NCBI RefSeq assembly: GCF_019264445.1
Contig: NZ_JAHVAB010000049.1
Location: 44,666-108,665 of the forward strand
DNA from: Hydrogenophaga sp.
Lineage (GTDB): Bacteria > Pseudomonadota > Gammaproteobacteria > Burkholderiales > Burkholderiaceae_C
Reading direction: 5' to 3'
DNA length: 64,000 bases
The notes below the pieces were generated by a model. It was not told the DNA's origin, ran no database searches, and was given only the letters and a program-made list of their open reading frames with translations. This document shows positions 1 through 9,331 of this stretch, in pieces (position 1 is the stretch's first letter; each line of letters begins with the position of its first letter). The translations under genes and the position numbers were made by a program.

Positions 1-642
1 GACCCGGCCCACGCCAGCCAGGTCATCAGCATGATCGTGGTCGACTACATCGACTTTGTCGTCATGCCCACGCTGATGGCCGCACTCGGACGCGAAGCCC
101 CCGACGTGTCGCTGCGGCTCATCAACCCCAACCCGCGGCGGCTGGGCGAGATCATGAGCCGGGGCGACATCGACCTGGCGCTCTCGTATTTCCCGACACC
201 CCCGGAAAACATCCGCACGCGCCCGCTCTTCACCGACCGGCTGGTGGGCATCGCGCGCACCGGTCACCCGATGTTCGAGCGGCCCCTGTCGCTGGAGCGC
301 TTCTGCGAGTACGGGCACGTGGCCATCGAGCCAGGCGAAGGCGCTACCATGTACAACGCGCTGGTCGACGACGCACTGCAAAACGTGGGCATGCAGCGCC
401 GCGTGATGCTCTCCAAGCCCACCTTTCTGGGTGTGCCGTTCGTCATTGCGCAGACCGACCTGATCGCCACGCTGCCCGAACGGCTGGTGCAGCGCTTCAC
501 CGATATCGCGCCGGTGCGCATCTTCGAGCCCCCGCTGCACCTGGACCGGCTCAACGTGGTGCTGATGTGGCACGACCGCACGCACAACAACCCGCTGCAC
601 CGCTGGGTGCGCGATCTGGTGGCGCGGCTGTTTGCGCGCTGA
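1..642 (+). CDS. LysR-family transcriptional regulator, C-terminal part (start outside window)
   Basis: The reading frame is open from the first base, so the N-terminal helix-turn-helix lies upstream of the window. What is visible is the LysR effector-binding (periplasmic-binding-protein-like) domain. It opens with a beta-strand reading SMIVVDYIDF, followed by LxAALGREAPDVSLRL and the GDIDLALSY stretch typical of the first half of the regulatory core, then a second lobe around LVGIARTGHPMF. An internal ATG at 31 is not a real start because homologous sequence precedes it. The effector and target genes cannot be read from this fragment. LysR assignment is firm, function is open. Confidence 0.85.
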   Translation, partial: DPAHASQVISMIVVDYIDFVVMPTLMAALGREAPDVSLRLINPNPRRLGEIMSRGDIDLALSYFPTPPENIRTRPLFTDRLVGIARTGHPMFERPLSLERFCEYGHVAIEPGEGATMYNALVDDALQNVGMQRRVMLSKPTFLGVPFVIAQTDLIATLPERLVQRFTDIAPVRIFEPPLHLDRLNVVLMWHDRTHNNPLHRWVRDLVARLFAR

Positions 643-651
643 GGGGCGGGC

Positions 652-1122
652 TCAGCGGTACTGCGCCGCCGAGATGAATTCGCCGAAGGTCTCGCACCAG
701 ACCACCACCGTGTTGTAGGCCTGCAGGTCCACGCCCTGCGGCAGTGCCACGATGAAGTTCTCGAAGGTCTTCACGTCCCCCACGCGCAGCGCCTGGGCCT
801 TGATGCGCAGGAACCCCGGCTCGTCCTGCACGAACGCGGGCGCGAGGTACAGCTTGTAGTCGGGCCCTGGGGCGAGGCGGCCCATCAGCGCCACCGCCGT
901 CGGCCCCACCGAGACCGTGCCCTCGCCCCAGTGCAAGGCGTCGCTGCCGGCGAGGTCACGGCGGAACCGGGCGGTGAACTGTGCCTTCGTGGCCAGGGCG
1001 CTGACCTCGGTTGCTGCCGGCGCCGGTGGTGCGATCAGGATCGGCAGGGCGTAGATGCCGAGCGCGAAGCCCGCGAGTGCCACGAGCGAATGGGAGACAA
1101 GGAGCAGCAGGGCTTTCTTCAT
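652..1122 (-). CDS. DM13 domain-containing exported protein
   Basis: The protein has 156 residues. Residues 1-34 form an N-terminal signal or anchor (MKK, then a long hydrophobic run ending in a Pro/Ala-rich stretch). The remainder resembles a DM13 domain: an RFRRDLAGSDALHWGEG start, PDYKLYLAP, and a late VVVWCETFGEFISAAQYR motif whose Cys is the conserved DM13 cysteine. DM13 domains are suspected redox or extracytoplasmic modules, but their biochemical role is poorly defined. The start at MKKALLLL is chosen over longer in-frame options because it gives a signal peptide and has a purine-rich AGAAAGA upstream. It is transcribed away from the Gln-rich gene at 1408. Confidence 0.75.
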   Translation of the reverse strand: MKKALLLLVSHSLVALAGFALGIYALPILIAPPAPAATEVSALATKAQFTARFRRDLAGSDALHWGEGTVSVGPTAVALMGRLAPGPDYKLYLAPAFVQDEPGFLRIKAQALRVGDVKTFENFIVALPQGVDLQAYNTVVVWCETFGEFISAAQYR

Positions 1123-1250
1123 GGGTGTCTTTCTACACCAGGCAGCAATGCCCTGCGAGCCAGACAGAGGTGGCGGGATCGTCGACCGACGCGTGCGGCG
1201 CTCCCGCTTGCCTGCGCAGGCGCATGCGGCAAGTTTTGCCGACCACCCTG

Positions 1251-1270
1251 CGGCATGTGAGGGCATGCCG
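1251..1270. repeat. Short perfect inverted repeat in divergent intergenic region
   Basis: CGGCATG and CATGCCG flank a 6-base loop (tgaggg). The repeat sits in the 285-base region between the divergent genes at 1122 and 1408. It could be an operator for either gene, or chance in GC-rich DNA. No clear sigma70 promoter was seen in the rest of this intergenic stretch. Confidence 0.4.
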
Positions 1271-1407
1271 CGGGCTGGCCGCCACCGTGGCGGTGTCCTG
1301 TCGGCTACCGCTGGGGATCCTGCCGCAGGCACATCGCTTGCCGCGTGCAGTGGCGTCCGATCCTTTTTGTACGACGCAGTCCCTTCAACCCATCCAGGAG
1401 ATACCAC

Positions 1408-1698
1408 ATGGCATCGAACACCCAGAACCAGCAAGAGCAGGGCTCATACCAGCAAGGTCAGAACCAACAGGGTCAGAGCCAATCAGGCCAAGGCCAGCAG
1501 GGCCAGAGCCAGACCGGCCGCGGTCCGCAAGGCGACACGCGGAAAGAGGGCGATCGTCAGAGCGAACAAGGCCAGCCGGGCAAGCCGGATCAGCAGGGCC
1601 GCCAAGACGCGCGTCCGTCGCAGCAGGATGGCCAACGCTCCGGATCCCAAGCCGAGCGCGACAGCACCCGCCGCCCTGGCGACAACAACGCGATGTGA
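1408..1698 (+). CDS. Gln/Gly-rich low-complexity, probably disordered small protein
   Basis: The predicted product has 96 residues and is made almost entirely of Gln, Gly, Ser, Asp and Arg, with irregular repeats of GQ/QQGQ/QSGQ type in residues 10-50 and a more charged C-terminal half. No hydrophobic core, signal peptide or catalytic motif is visible, so it is predicted to be intrinsically disordered. The start (MASNTQ) is set by a good CAGGAG Shine-Dalgarno 7 bases upstream; a longer upstream ATG at 1345 lacks one. It is followed on the same strand by the hemerythrin-like gene and catalase, so a stress-related role is plausible but only inferred. No family was recognised. Confidence 0.65.
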   Translation: MASNTQNQQEQGSYQQGQNQQGQSQSGQGQQGQSQTGRGPQGDTRKEGDRQSEQGQPGKPDQQGRQDARPSQQDGQRSGSQAERDSTRRPGDNNAM

Positions 1699-1786
1699 GC
1701 GCTCGTGCGGCGTCTGCTCCGGGGTGAGACCTGGTGCCGGGCGCCGCACCTTGTTCAAGCTTCCACCCACGATTCAGGAGAACCCC

Positions 1787-2269
1787 ATGACGACCACCCG
1801 CTCCCAAGCCGACGCCTGCACCTGGCTCGATACCGACCACAAGGCAGTCAAGAAGATGTTCAAGGCCTATGACGAACTCACGTCATCCCGTGCCCGTGGG
1901 GTGGACGAGAAAAAACGGGAGCTGGCCCGCGAAATCTGCCAGGCGCTGACGGTCCATGCGACCCTTGAGGAAGAGATCTTCTATCCCGCCTTGCGCCAGG
2001 CACTGAAGCAAACCGACATCCTGGCCGAGGCTGAGGTGGAGCATGCAGGCGCCAAGGACCTCATCGCACAGATCGAGGCGATGCAGGAGCCCGACGAAGC
2101 GTTCGATGCCAGGGTGAAAGTGCTCGGCGAGTACATCGACCACCATGTCAAGGAAGAACGCAACGAGATATTTCCCAAGGCACGTGCCGCACGCGGCGTA
2201 GACCTGGTGGCGATGCGCGATGCGTTGCAAGCCCGCAAGGAGGCCCTGATGGGCATGGAGCCGGCCTGA
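1787..2269 (+). CDS. Hemerythrin HHE domain-containing protein
   Basis: The protein has 160 residues with the HHE cation-binding pattern: a His near residue 18 (TDHKAVKKMF), His57 and Glu61 in a TVHATLEEEIFYPAL helix, His86, and His119/His120 followed by Glu124 in DHHVKEERNEIFP. These are the spaced His and Glu ligands expected for a non-haem di-iron four-helix bundle. Such small cytoplasmic hemerythrin-like proteins are linked to oxygen, peroxide or nitric-oxide sensing or iron handling. CAGGAG lies 6 bases before the ATG. It is 31 bases ahead of katE, consistent with a shared oxidative-stress transcript. Confidence 0.88.
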   Translation: MTTTRSQADACTWLDTDHKAVKKMFKAYDELTSSRARGVDEKKRELAREICQALTVHATLEEEIFYPALRQALKQTDILAEAEVEHAGAKDLIAQIEAMQEPDEAFDARVKVLGEYIDHHVKEERNEIFPKARAARGVDLVAMRDALQARKEALMGMEPA

Positions 2270-2300
2270 GCCGAAGTAAGAACCCATCGGAGCGTCCACC

Positions 2301-4709
2301 ATGACCACCCCCAAGAAAGCCAATCAATCCATTGCGCCCGTGTCCACGGCAGCTTCCCGGGCTGCGGCCCGTAACACGGACAGTGCCCCTTCCCGTGTGG
2401 AGCCGGCAGACGACCGCGCCGCGCAGAAGGCTGCCCAGACCGACCAGCTGGCCCGCGGCATGCCTTTCAATCCCCAGAAGACCGGCGAGCATGGTTTTGA
2501 CAATGGGGTGTTGGTGCAGGCGGGTGCGACGGTCGCGCCCGAAACCCGCAGGCCCACAGCCAGCACACTCTACGAGGAGCACCACTCGGAGAAGACCGGC
2601 AGCGTGGCGGCCGAAGGCATGAACTGGACGATCGAGTCGCTGGACCGCGTGCGCGTGGACAGTGCCGACCAGATGCTGACCACCAACCAGGGTGTGCCCG
2701 TTGCCGACAACCAGAACTCGCTGAAATACGGCCTGCGGGGCCCCGCTCTGCTGGAGGACTTCATCCTGCGTGAAAAGCTCACGCACTTCGACCACGAACG
2801 CATTCCCGAGCGCATCGTGCACGCGCGTGGCTCGGGTGCACATGGCTATTTCGAGTGCACGGAGGCGCTGACGGAGATCACCCGCGCCGCCCCGTTCCAG
2901 GAAGTCGGCAAGATCACCCCGGTGTTTGCGCGCTTTTCAACCGTGCAGGGTGAGCGCGGCTCGAAGGACACTGCGCGCGACGTGCGCGGCTTCGCGGTGA
3001 AGTTCTACACCGACGAAGGCAACTGGGATCTGGTGGGCAACAACATGCCCGTGTTCTTCATCCAGGACGCGATGAAGTTTCCGGACCTCGTGCACGCAGT
3101 GAAGCCCGAGCCGCATCATCAAATGCCGCAGGCCGCCAGCGCGCACGACACCTTCTGGGACTTCGTCTCCCTCATGCCGGAGTCCACGCACATGCTGATG
3201 TGGCTCATGTCGGACCGTGCCATTCCGCGCAGCTACGCGACCATGCAGGGCTTTGGCGTGCACACCTTCCGCATGGTCAACGCGGAGGGCGATTCAGTGT
3301 TCGTCAAGTTCCACTGGAACCCCGTGTACGGCACGCATTCCCTGGCCTGGGATGAGGCCGTGAAAATTTCGGGTGCCGACCCGGACTATCACCGCCGTGA
3401 CCTTTGGGAGCGCATCGAAGCGGGGGCACACCCGGTATTCGAGCTGGCCCTCCAGGTGTTCACCGAAGAGCAGGCCGACGCCTTCAGTTTCGACGTGTTG
3501 GACGCGACCAAGCTCATTCCCGAAGAGCTGGTGCCCTTGCGAACCGTCGGGCGCCTGGTGCTCAATCGCAACCCGGACAACTTCTTTGCCGAAACCGAGC
3601 AAGTCGCCTTTTGCACGGCGCACATCGTGCCTGGCCTGGACTTCTCCAATGACCCTTTGCTCGCGGGGCGGATCCACTCTTACGTCGACACGCAGATCAC
3701 CCGGCTGGGCGGTCCGAACTTTCACGAAATCCCGATCAATGCGCCGCTCGCGCCTGTGCACAACCACCAGCGCGACGGCATGCACCGTCAGGCGATCCAC
3801 CGTGGACGTGTGAACTACGAGCCCAATTCACTGGCGGGCGGTTGTCCCTTCCAGGCGGGTGCGGCGCACGGTTTCGTTTCGGTTCCTGCGCGTATCCAGG
3901 CCCGCGAGGAGCAAGGCAAGGTGCGCGCCAAGCCAGACAAGTTTGCCGATCACTACACGCAAGCCACGCTCTTCTACGAAAGCCAGACGCCTGTGGAGCA
4001 GGCGCATGTGGTGGCCGCGTTTCGCTTCGAACTGTCCAAGGTCACGGTGCCGGCGATACGGGAGCGCATGGTCTCCTCGCTGCGCCATGTGTCGGACGAC
4101 CTGGCCGTGCAAGTCGCCGGCGGTCTGGGAATGAAAGAGTTGCCCTCACCCATGCCGCTTGCGCTGGATCAGCCCGCCGCACCCGAAGTGACGTTCTCGG
4201 CAGCTCTATCGCTCCAGGCCCGTCCGGGCGATGGCTCCATCCGAGGCCGCAAGGTGGCCATTCTGGTGGCCGATGGCGTTGAGGGCCGCTCGCTCGTGGA
4301 GATCCAGGCGACCTTGTTGGAGCAGGGAGCCGTTGCACGGTTTGTCGCACCGCGCATCGGCTTGGTGATGACCACGGATGGCGTGACCATCAACGCGGAC
4401 GCTTCCCTGGAAAACGAACCTGGCTTTTTGTTCGATGCGCTGGTTCTTCCGGACGGAGAGGCCGGGGTGCATGAGCTCGCGCGCGATGGACACACCGCAG
4501 AGGTTGTTCGAGACCAGCACAGGCATTGCAAACCCATCCTCGTCATGCCCGCGTCTCGCGAGCTGCTGGTGAACGCCGGGGTGCCGTGGACGCTCCCCTC
4601 TGGCGAAGCCGACCCCGGGATCATCGTCGGGCCCGACACAGCCGCATTTGCGCGGGCCATCGCGAGGCATCGGCACCACGAGCGCGAGACAGATCCGCCA
4701 TCGCCGTGA
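2301..4709 (+). CDS. katE: Large-subunit (clade 2) catalase HPII
   Basis: The protein has 802 residues, the length of HPII-type monofunctional haem catalases. Visible features in order are a variable N-terminal extension (1-130), the catalytic His174 in [19 protein letters not shown], the active-site Asn in [14 protein letters not shown], the haem-ligand Tyr in [16 protein letters not shown], and a C-terminal flavodoxin/DJ-1-like domain from about residue 640 ([14 protein letters not shown]). It converts hydrogen peroxide to water and oxygen in the cytoplasm. A GGAG lies 9 bases before the ATG. The first 100 or so residues are Ala-rich and not like the E. coli arm. It probably shares regulation with the hemerythrin gene. 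Confidence 0.96.
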   Translation: MTTPKKANQSIAPVSTAASRAAARNTDSAPSRVEPADDRAAQKAAQTDQLARGMPFNPQKTGEHGFDNGVLVQAGATVAPETRRPTASTLYEEHHSEKTGSVAAEGMNWTIESLDRVRVDSADQMLTTNQGVPVADNQNSLKYGLRGPALLEDFILREKLTHFDHERIPERIVHARGSGAHGYFECTEALTEITRAAPFQEVGKITPVFARFSTVQGERGSKDTARDVRGFAVKFYTDEGNWDLVGNNMPVFFIQDAMKFPDLVHAVKPEPHHQMPQAASAHDTFWDFVSLMPESTHMLMWLMSDRAIPRSYATMQGFGVHTFRMVNAEGDSVFVKFHWNPVYGTHSLAWDEAVKISGADPDYHRRDLWERIEAGAHPVFELALQVFTEEQADAFSFDVLDATKLIPEELVPLRTVGRLVLNRNPDNFFAETEQVAFCTAHIVPGLDFSNDPLLAGRIHSYVDTQITRLGGPNFHEIPINAPLAPVHNHQRDGMHRQAIHRGRVNYEPNSLAGGCPFQAGAAHGFVSVPARIQAREEQGKVRAKPDKFADHYTQATLFYESQTPVEQAHVVAAFRFELSKVTVPAIRERMVSSLRHVSDDLAVQVAGGLGMKELPSPMPLALDQPAAPEVTFSAALSLQARPGDGSIRGRKVAILVADGVEGRSLVEIQATLLEQGAVARFVAPRIGLVMTTDGVTINADASLENEPGFLFDALVLPDGEAGVHELARDGHTAEVVRDQHRHCKPILVMPASRELLVNAGVPWTLPSGEADPGIIVGPDTAAFARAIARHRHHERETDPPSP

Positions 4710-4756
4710 GGTGGGCGTCGCCAACGCGGGTCCAGGTTGTGAGCCAGTGTCTGCGT

Positions 4757-4787
4757 ACCCTGATGCTTCTTGTAGAAGAATCAGGGT
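4757..4787. repeat. 14-bp inverted repeat downstream of katE
   Basis: ACCCTGATGCTTCT and AGAAGAATCAGGGT form a stem with one mismatch and a 3-base loop, in the 106 bases between katE and the next gene. Only a short CTTT follows, so it is a poor intrinsic terminator. It could protect the katE 3' end or be an operator for the downstream gene. Confidence 0.55.
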
Positions 4788-4815
4788 CTTTGCTGCAACG
4801 AACACGCCCATCACC

Positions 4816-5457
4816 ATGCTGCGCTACCTCACCGTTCCTGTCACCGCCTTTGCCCAGAACTGCTCGATCGTCTGGTGCGACGACACGCTGGAGGCTGCCG
4901 TGATCGACCCCGGCGGCGACCTGGAGCGATTGCTGGCCGAGGTGCAGCGCCTGGGGCTGAGCCTCAAGGCCATCTGGCAGACGCATGCGCACATCGACCA
5001 CGCGGGAGGGACCGCAGAGCTGTCGCGCCGCCTGGGTCTGCCCATCATCGGCCCGCACCCGGGCGACCAGTTCTGGATTACCGGGCTGCCGCAGCAGGGC
5101 GCGATGTTCGGCTTTCCGCCCGCCGAGGCGTTCACCCCCACGCGCTGGCTGGCCGATGGCGACACGGTGCAGGTCGGCCGCTGCACGCTCAACGTGCGGC
5201 ACTGCCCGGGCCACACGCCGGGGCACGTGGTGTTTCATTCGCCTGAGGCGCAGCGTGCGTTTGTGGGCGACGTGCTGTTTGCGGGCAGCATCGGCCGCAC
5301 CGACTTCCCGCAGGGCAACCACCAGCAACTGCTCGACAGCATCAAGCAGCGCCTGTGGCCCATGGGCGACGACACCGTGTTCATTCCCGGCCACGGGCCG
5401 GAGAGCACGTTGGGCGCCGAGCGGCGCAGCAACCCCTACGTGCGCGACCGCGCCTAG
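4816..5457 (+). CDS. Metallo-beta-lactamase-fold hydrolase, glyoxalase II-like (YcbL-type)
   Basis: The protein has 213 residues and the full metal-site signature: THAHIDHAGG (His57, His59, Asp61, His62), HCPGHTPGH (His133), GDVLFAG (Asp152) and FIPGHGP (His193). Spacing and the FAGSIGRTDF stretch match the short type of hydroxyacylglutathione hydrolase, which hydrolyses thioesters such as S-lactoylglutathione. No long C-terminal glutathione-binding domain is present, so the natural substrate is uncertain. The start is set where homology begins (MLRYLTVPV); no good Shine-Dalgarno is visible. Its 3' end overlaps the convergent peptidase gene by four bases. Confidence 0.88.
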   Translation: MLRYLTVPVTAFAQNCSIVWCDDTLEAAVIDPGGDLERLLAEVQRLGLSLKAIWQTHAHIDHAGGTAELSRRLGLPIIGPHPGDQFWITGLPQQGAMFGFPPAEAFTPTRWLADGDTVQVGRCTLNVRHCPGHTPGHVVFHSPEAQRAFVGDVLFAGSIGRTDFPQGNHQQLLDSIKQRLWPMGDDTVFIPGHGPESTLGAERRSNPYVRDRA

Positions 5458-6320
5458 CCCTTGCGGGCCTGCTCGTACAGCCCCTGCACCTTGGGCAGGT
5501 TGGCTTCGAGCTGGCGAATGCGCTCCGGGCCGCTGGGGTGGGTGGAGAGGAAGCTCGCGTTCGAGCCCCCGCTGTTGGCGGCCATCTTCTGCCACAGCGT
5601 GACGCTGGCGCGGGGCTGGTAGGCCGAGCGCGCGGCCAGCTCCAGGCCCACCAGGTCGGCTTCGGTTTCGTCTTCGCGGCTGAACTTGAGCGTGAGCAGC
5701 TGCGTGCCCAGGTTGGCGGCCACGTCCCCGAGCTGGCCCAGCCCCAGCAGCTGTGCGCCGATGGACAGCACCGCGCTGGTGGCGCCGCTCTTGGCCACGC
5801 GTGAGCGGGCATGCTCGCGCAGGGCGTGGGCCATTTCGTGGCCCATGATCATGGCGGTCTCGTCGTCGCTCAGGGCGAGCTTCTCCAGGATGCCGGTGTA
5901 GAACGCGATCTTGCCGCCCGGCATGCAGAAGGCGTTGATCTGCGCGCTTTGAATGAGGTTGACTTCCCACTTCCATTGCGGTGCGCGCGAGTTCCACTGC
6001 GGCGTGTAGGGAATGATGCGGCGCGCGATGCTGCGCAGGCGTTGCACTTGCGGTGCGCTGTCGGGCATCAGCACGTTCTTGGCTTTGGCCTCGGCCATCA
6101 TCTGGCCGTACTGCTGGCCCGCCGCGCCTTCGAGCTCATCGGCGGGCACCAGCTTGCGCAGCTGGGAGCCTTCGCCCACGTCCACCTGCGCTGCCGCCGG
6201 CAAGGCCGCACCCGCTGCGGCGGCCGTGCCGGCGAGCAGGAAGGCGCGACGGGCCGACCACACGTGTTCCGGGCGGGGGGTCTCAGGGGAGGGGGACTTG
6301 AGGTCGCAGAGGAAGCACAT
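5454..6320 (-). CDS. M48-family metallopeptidase with Tat-type signal
   Basis: The protein has 288 residues. Residues 22-45 read ARRAFLLAG followed by an Ala-rich hydrophobic run ending in PAAAQ, resembling a twin-arginine signal peptide with RRxFLL. The zinc motif HEMAH is at 161-165, with the third ligand in EDETEADLVGLELA near 215. This is the Loiselet/BepA-like class of periplasmic peptidases that clear misassembled outer-membrane proteins. The C-terminal STHPSGPERIRQLE motif also fits M48 proteins. The start MCFLCDL is chosen as the last ATG before the signal; longer upstream starts exist. It runs convergently into the hydrolase at 4816-5457. Confidence 0.87.
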   Translation of the reverse strand: MCFLCDLKSPSPETPRPEHVWSARRAFLLAGTAAAAGAALPAAAQVDVGEGSQLRKLVPADELEGAAGQQYGQMMAEAKAKNVLMPDSAPQVQRLRSIARRIIPYTPQWNSRAPQWKWEVNLIQSAQINAFCMPGGKIAFYTGILEKLALSDDETAMIMGHEMAHALREHARSRVAKSGATSAVLSIGAQLLGLGQLGDVAANLGTQLLTLKFSREDETEADLVGLELAARSAYQPRASVTLWQKMAANSGGSNASFLSTHPSGPERIRQLEANLPKVQGLYEQARKG

Positions 6321-6394
6321 GCGTGAATAATAGACAAAGCCGGGTCGTTGTGCCTGCCCGCGTTCACGCCGCTTCCACATTTTTCTTCCCGCCC

Positions 6395-7786
6395 ATGGCC
6401 CAGCCACCGACCTTGCCGACGACCGCTTCCGCCGAGGCCGAAGCGCCGGCCCGCCCCACCTGGGGCGAGACCCTGCGTGTGTATCTGGAGCCGGCGAGCC
6501 TGCGCATGTTTGCGCTCGGGTTTTCAGCAGGGCTTCCCTTGCTGCTGGTGCTGGGCACGTTGAGCTTTCGCCTGCGCGAGGCCGGCCTGGACCGCACCAC
6601 CATCGGCTACCTGAGCTGGGTGGGCCTGGCCTATGGCTTCAAGTGGTGCTGGGCGCCGCTGGTGGACCGCCTGCCCATTCCGCTGCTCACGCGCTGGCTG
6701 GGGCGCCGGCGCAGCTGGCTGCTGCTGTCGCAGGCTTGCATCATGGCGTCGCTCGTGGGCATGGCGTTGGCCGACCCACGCACCGAGTTGCAGCTGGTCG
6801 TGTGGTGCGCGCTGGCTGTAGCGTTTGCGTCGGCCACGCAAGACATTGCGCTCGATGCCTTTCGCATCGAATCGGCCGACATGCGCCACCAGGGCGCGCT
6901 GGCCGCCACGTACCAGACGGGCTATCGCCTGGCCATGATCTGGGCTGGCGCGGGCGTGCTGTGGATTGCGGCGCGCGCCGAGCTTGCACCCGCAGTGCCT
7001 GCGGCAGGCGCCGTGGCGCCGGGCGCGCTGTACCAGCAGGCCGCCTGGACCACGGCGTACCTGGTCATGGCCGCCAGCATGCTGGTGGGCGTGCTCACGG
7101 TGTTGTTCTCGCGCGAGCCGGCGCGCGTGGCGCTGCCGCCCGCCAGGAACGCGGCCGACTGGCTGCGCAGCGCGCTGGTGGAGCCCTTTGCCGACTTCCT
7201 CAAGCGCTACGGCAAGCAGGCGCTGCTGATCCTGGCACTCATCGGGGTCTACCGCATCAGCGACGTGGTGATGGGCATCATGGCCAACCCGTTTTATGTG
7301 GACATGGGCTACACCAAGGACGAGGTGGCCGCCGTGACCAAGGTGTTTGGCGTGATCATGACGCTCGTGGGGGCCTTCATCGGTGGCGCGCTCTCGCTCA
7401 AGCTGGGCGTGATGCGCGTGCTCATGCTCGGCGCCATTCTGTCGGCGGCGAGCAACCTGTTGTTTGCGTGGCTGGCCGGCCACGGGCATGACGTGACGGC
7501 GCTGATCCTCGTCATCTCTGCCGACAACCTCAGCGCGGGTGTGGCCTCTGCCGCGTTCATCGCCTACCTGTCGGGCCTCACCAATGTGCAGTACTCGGCC
7601 ACGCAGTACGCCCTGTTCAGCTCCATGATGCTGCTCGCACCGAAGTGGCTGGCGGGCTACTCGGGCGCGTTTGTCGATGCCTACGATTACCCGACCTTCT
7701 TCATCGCCACCGCCTGCCTCGGCGTGCCGGTGCTGGTGTTGATCTGGCTGGCCACGCGGCTTGCGCCGGTGGACGGCAAGCGCTGA
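6395..7786 (+). CDS. ampG: AmpG-like major facilitator superfamily permease
   Basis: The protein has 463 residues with about twelve to fourteen hydrophobic segments. The N-terminal LRMFALGFSAGLPLLLVLGTLSFRL stretch, the loop LGRRRSWLLLSQ, and the DIALDAFRIE and SATQYALFSS motifs match AmpG, which imports anhydro-muropeptides for peptidoglycan recycling and influences beta-lactamase induction. The start is placed at MAQPPTL because the sequence before it is unlike the family; no strong Shine-Dalgarno is seen. It is divergent from the peptidase gene and convergent with the acyl-CoA synthetase, 3 bases apart. The general MFS call is firm, the exact substrate slightly less. Confidence 0.85.
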   Translation: MAQPPTLPTTASAEAEAPARPTWGETLRVYLEPASLRMFALGFSAGLPLLLVLGTLSFRLREAGLDRTTIGYLSWVGLAYGFKWCWAPLVDRLPIPLLTRWLGRRRSWLLLSQACIMASLVGMALADPRTELQLVVWCALAVAFASATQDIALDAFRIESADMRHQGALAATYQTGYRLAMIWAGAGVLWIAARAELAPAVPAAGAVAPGALYQQAAWTTAYLVMAASMLVGVLTVLFSREPARVALPPARNAADWLRSALVEPFADFLKRYGKQALLILALIGVYRISDVVMGIMANPFYVDMGYTKDEVAAVTKVFGVIMTLVGAFIGGALSLKLGVMRVLMLGAILSAASNLLFAWLAGHGHDVTALILVISADNLSAGVASAAFIAYLSGLTNVQYSATQYALFSSMMLLAPKWLAGYSGAFVDAYDYPTFFIATACLGVPVLVLIWLATRLAPVDGKR

Positions 7787-7789
7787 GCC

Positions 7790-9331
7790 TCAGGCCTCAC
7801 CGAGGCGCGTCAGCAGCGCCTTCACGGCCGGTTTCTGCACCTTGCCCAGCGCGGTCTTGGGCAAGGCGTCCACGCGCTGCCAGCGGCGTGGCCATTTGTA
7901 GCGCGCGAGCCGGCCATCCAGAAAGCCCTGCAGCGCTGCGGCCCAGTCTGCGGGCGCGCCTTCGCGCAACACCACCACGGCCACCACCGCCTCGCCCCAG
8001 CGCGCGTCGTCTTGCCCGACCACAGCGCACTCCAGCACCAGCGGGTGCTGCACCAGCAGGTTCTCGATTTCGGCGGGGTAGATGTTTTCGCCGCCGGAGA
8101 TCAGCATGTCCTTGGCGCGGCCCACCACAGTGAAGCTGCCGTCGGCCGCCTGCTGCGCAAGATCGCCGCTGTGGAAGAAGCCATCGGCGTCACAAGCTGG
8201 CAGATCGGGCCAATAGCGTTGCACCACATTGGGCGCCCGCACCCATACTTCGCCCACCTCGCCGGCCTCCACTGGCGCGCCATCGGGATGTCGCAACGAC
8301 ACCGCCACGCCCGGCGCGGGCCAGCCGCAGGTGCCGAGGTGGCTGTGCGCATGTTCGGGTGGCAGGGCGATGGAGAACGGACCGGTCTCGGTGCTGCCGT
8401 ACACGTTGCACACCGGCACGCCGCGCGCGTGACAGACCTCGATCAGCGAGGCGGGCAACAGGCTGGAGCCGGCCCAGATGGCGCGCAGGCTGGCGAGGTC
8501 GGTGCCCGCCCATTCGCTGTGGGCGGTGAGCGCCTGCAGGGTGGCGGGCACCTGCAGTGTGAGCGTGGGGCGGTGCGCGCGCAGGCTGTGCAGTGTGGCT
8601 CCGGCATCGAAGCGGCTGTGCAGCAGCACCTGTGCGCCCACCGAGAGCGCGGGCAAGGTCTGGATGCACAGGCCGCCCACATGAAAGAGCGGCAGCACGG
8701 TGAGCACCACGTCGCGCTCGCCCATGCGCTGCACCTGTGCCGCGATCGCCATGTTGGCCAGCAGGTTGCCCTGCGTGTGCACGGCGCCTTTCGGTGTGCC
8801 GGTGGTGCCCGACGTGTATACCAGCAGCGCCGGGTGGCTGTGCGTGCCGCGGTCGTTGATCGTGCCCCGGCTGTTCAGAGGCAGCCCATCCACATGCAAC
8901 GCCAGGTCGGGCGCCAGCGCCCGTGCGGCATCGGCCAGCGGGGTGTCGTGCAGCAGCTTCACGGGGCGGCAGTCTTGCAGCAGCGCGGACCATTCGGCGG
9001 GAGAGAGGCGGTGGTTCACCGGCACCAGCAGGGCACCCAGGCGCGCGAGCGCAAACAGCAGCGCGATCTGGGCCGGGTGGTTCAAGCCCAGCCAGGCCAC
9101 GCGGTCGCCCTCCTGCACGCCGTGGTCGGTGGCCAGGGTGTGGGCCATGGCATTGGCGCTGCGGGCCAGCCCGGCGTAGGACAGTTGTGCCCAGGGCGCG
9201 CCCGGGTCTGCATCGCACCAGCGCAGTGCGGTCGCCTGGGGCCAAGCGCGCGCCTGCTGCTCGAGCAGCGCGGCCAGCGAGGGGGCGGGCCCATCGGGGG
9301 CTGTGGGAGACCAGGGTGGGGGCAACGTCAT
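7790..9331 (-). CDS. AMP-forming acyl-CoA synthetase/ligase
   Basis: The protein has 513 residues of the ANL superfamily. The phosphate-binding motif YTSGTTGTPKGAVHT is near residue 172, YGSTETGP near 320, the GDLAQ hinge-region motif near 395, and the C-terminal catalytic Lys lies in PKTALGKVQKPAVK near 498. It adenylates a carboxylic acid and transfers it to CoA. Length and FHVGGLCIQTLPAL stretch suggest a short/medium-chain or aromatic acid substrate, but sequence alone does not say which. It is divergently arranged with the response-regulator gene and shares its 86-base promoter region. Confidence 0.87.
   Translation of the reverse strand: MTLPPPWSPTAPDGPAPSLAALLEQQARAWPQATALRWCDADPGAPWAQLSYAGLARSANAMAHTLATDHGVQEGDRVAWLGLNHPAQIALLFALARLGALLVPVNHRLSPAEWSALLQDCRPVKLLHDTPLADAARALAPDLALHVDGLPLNSRGTINDRGTHSHPALLVYTSGTTGTPKGAVHTQGNLLANMAIAAQVQRMGERDVVLTVLPLFHVGGLCIQTLPALSVGAQVLLHSRFDAGATLHSLRAHRPTLTLQVPATLQALTAHSEWAGTDLASLRAIWAGSSLLPASLIEVCHARGVPVCNVYGSTETGPFSIALPPEHAHSHLGTCGWPAPGVAVSLRHPDGAPVEAGEVGEVWVRAPNVVQRYWPDLPACDADGFFHSGDLAQQAADGSFTVVGRAKDMLISGGENIYPAEIENLLVQHPLVLECAVVGQDDARWGEAVVAVVVLREGAPADWAAALQGFLDGRLARYKWPRRWQRVDALPKTALGKVQKPAVKALLTRLGEA

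Noticed and set aside
1123..1434. Longer DM13 protein starting upstream
   Set aside because: It would bury the signal peptide behind about 100 Arg/Pro-rich residues; MKKALLLL is the better start.
1055..1786. N-terminal extension of the hemerythrin protein
   Set aside because: The extension crosses the Gln-rich gene in another frame and has no homology; a strong ribosome site marks ATG 1787.
4200..4709. Separate DJ-1/PfpI-like gene after catalase
   Set aside because: It is in frame and continuous with the catalase and is the normal C-terminal domain of HPII enzymes.
4757..4787. katE intrinsic terminator
   Set aside because: Good stem but only CTTT downstream, so listed as an inverted repeat only.
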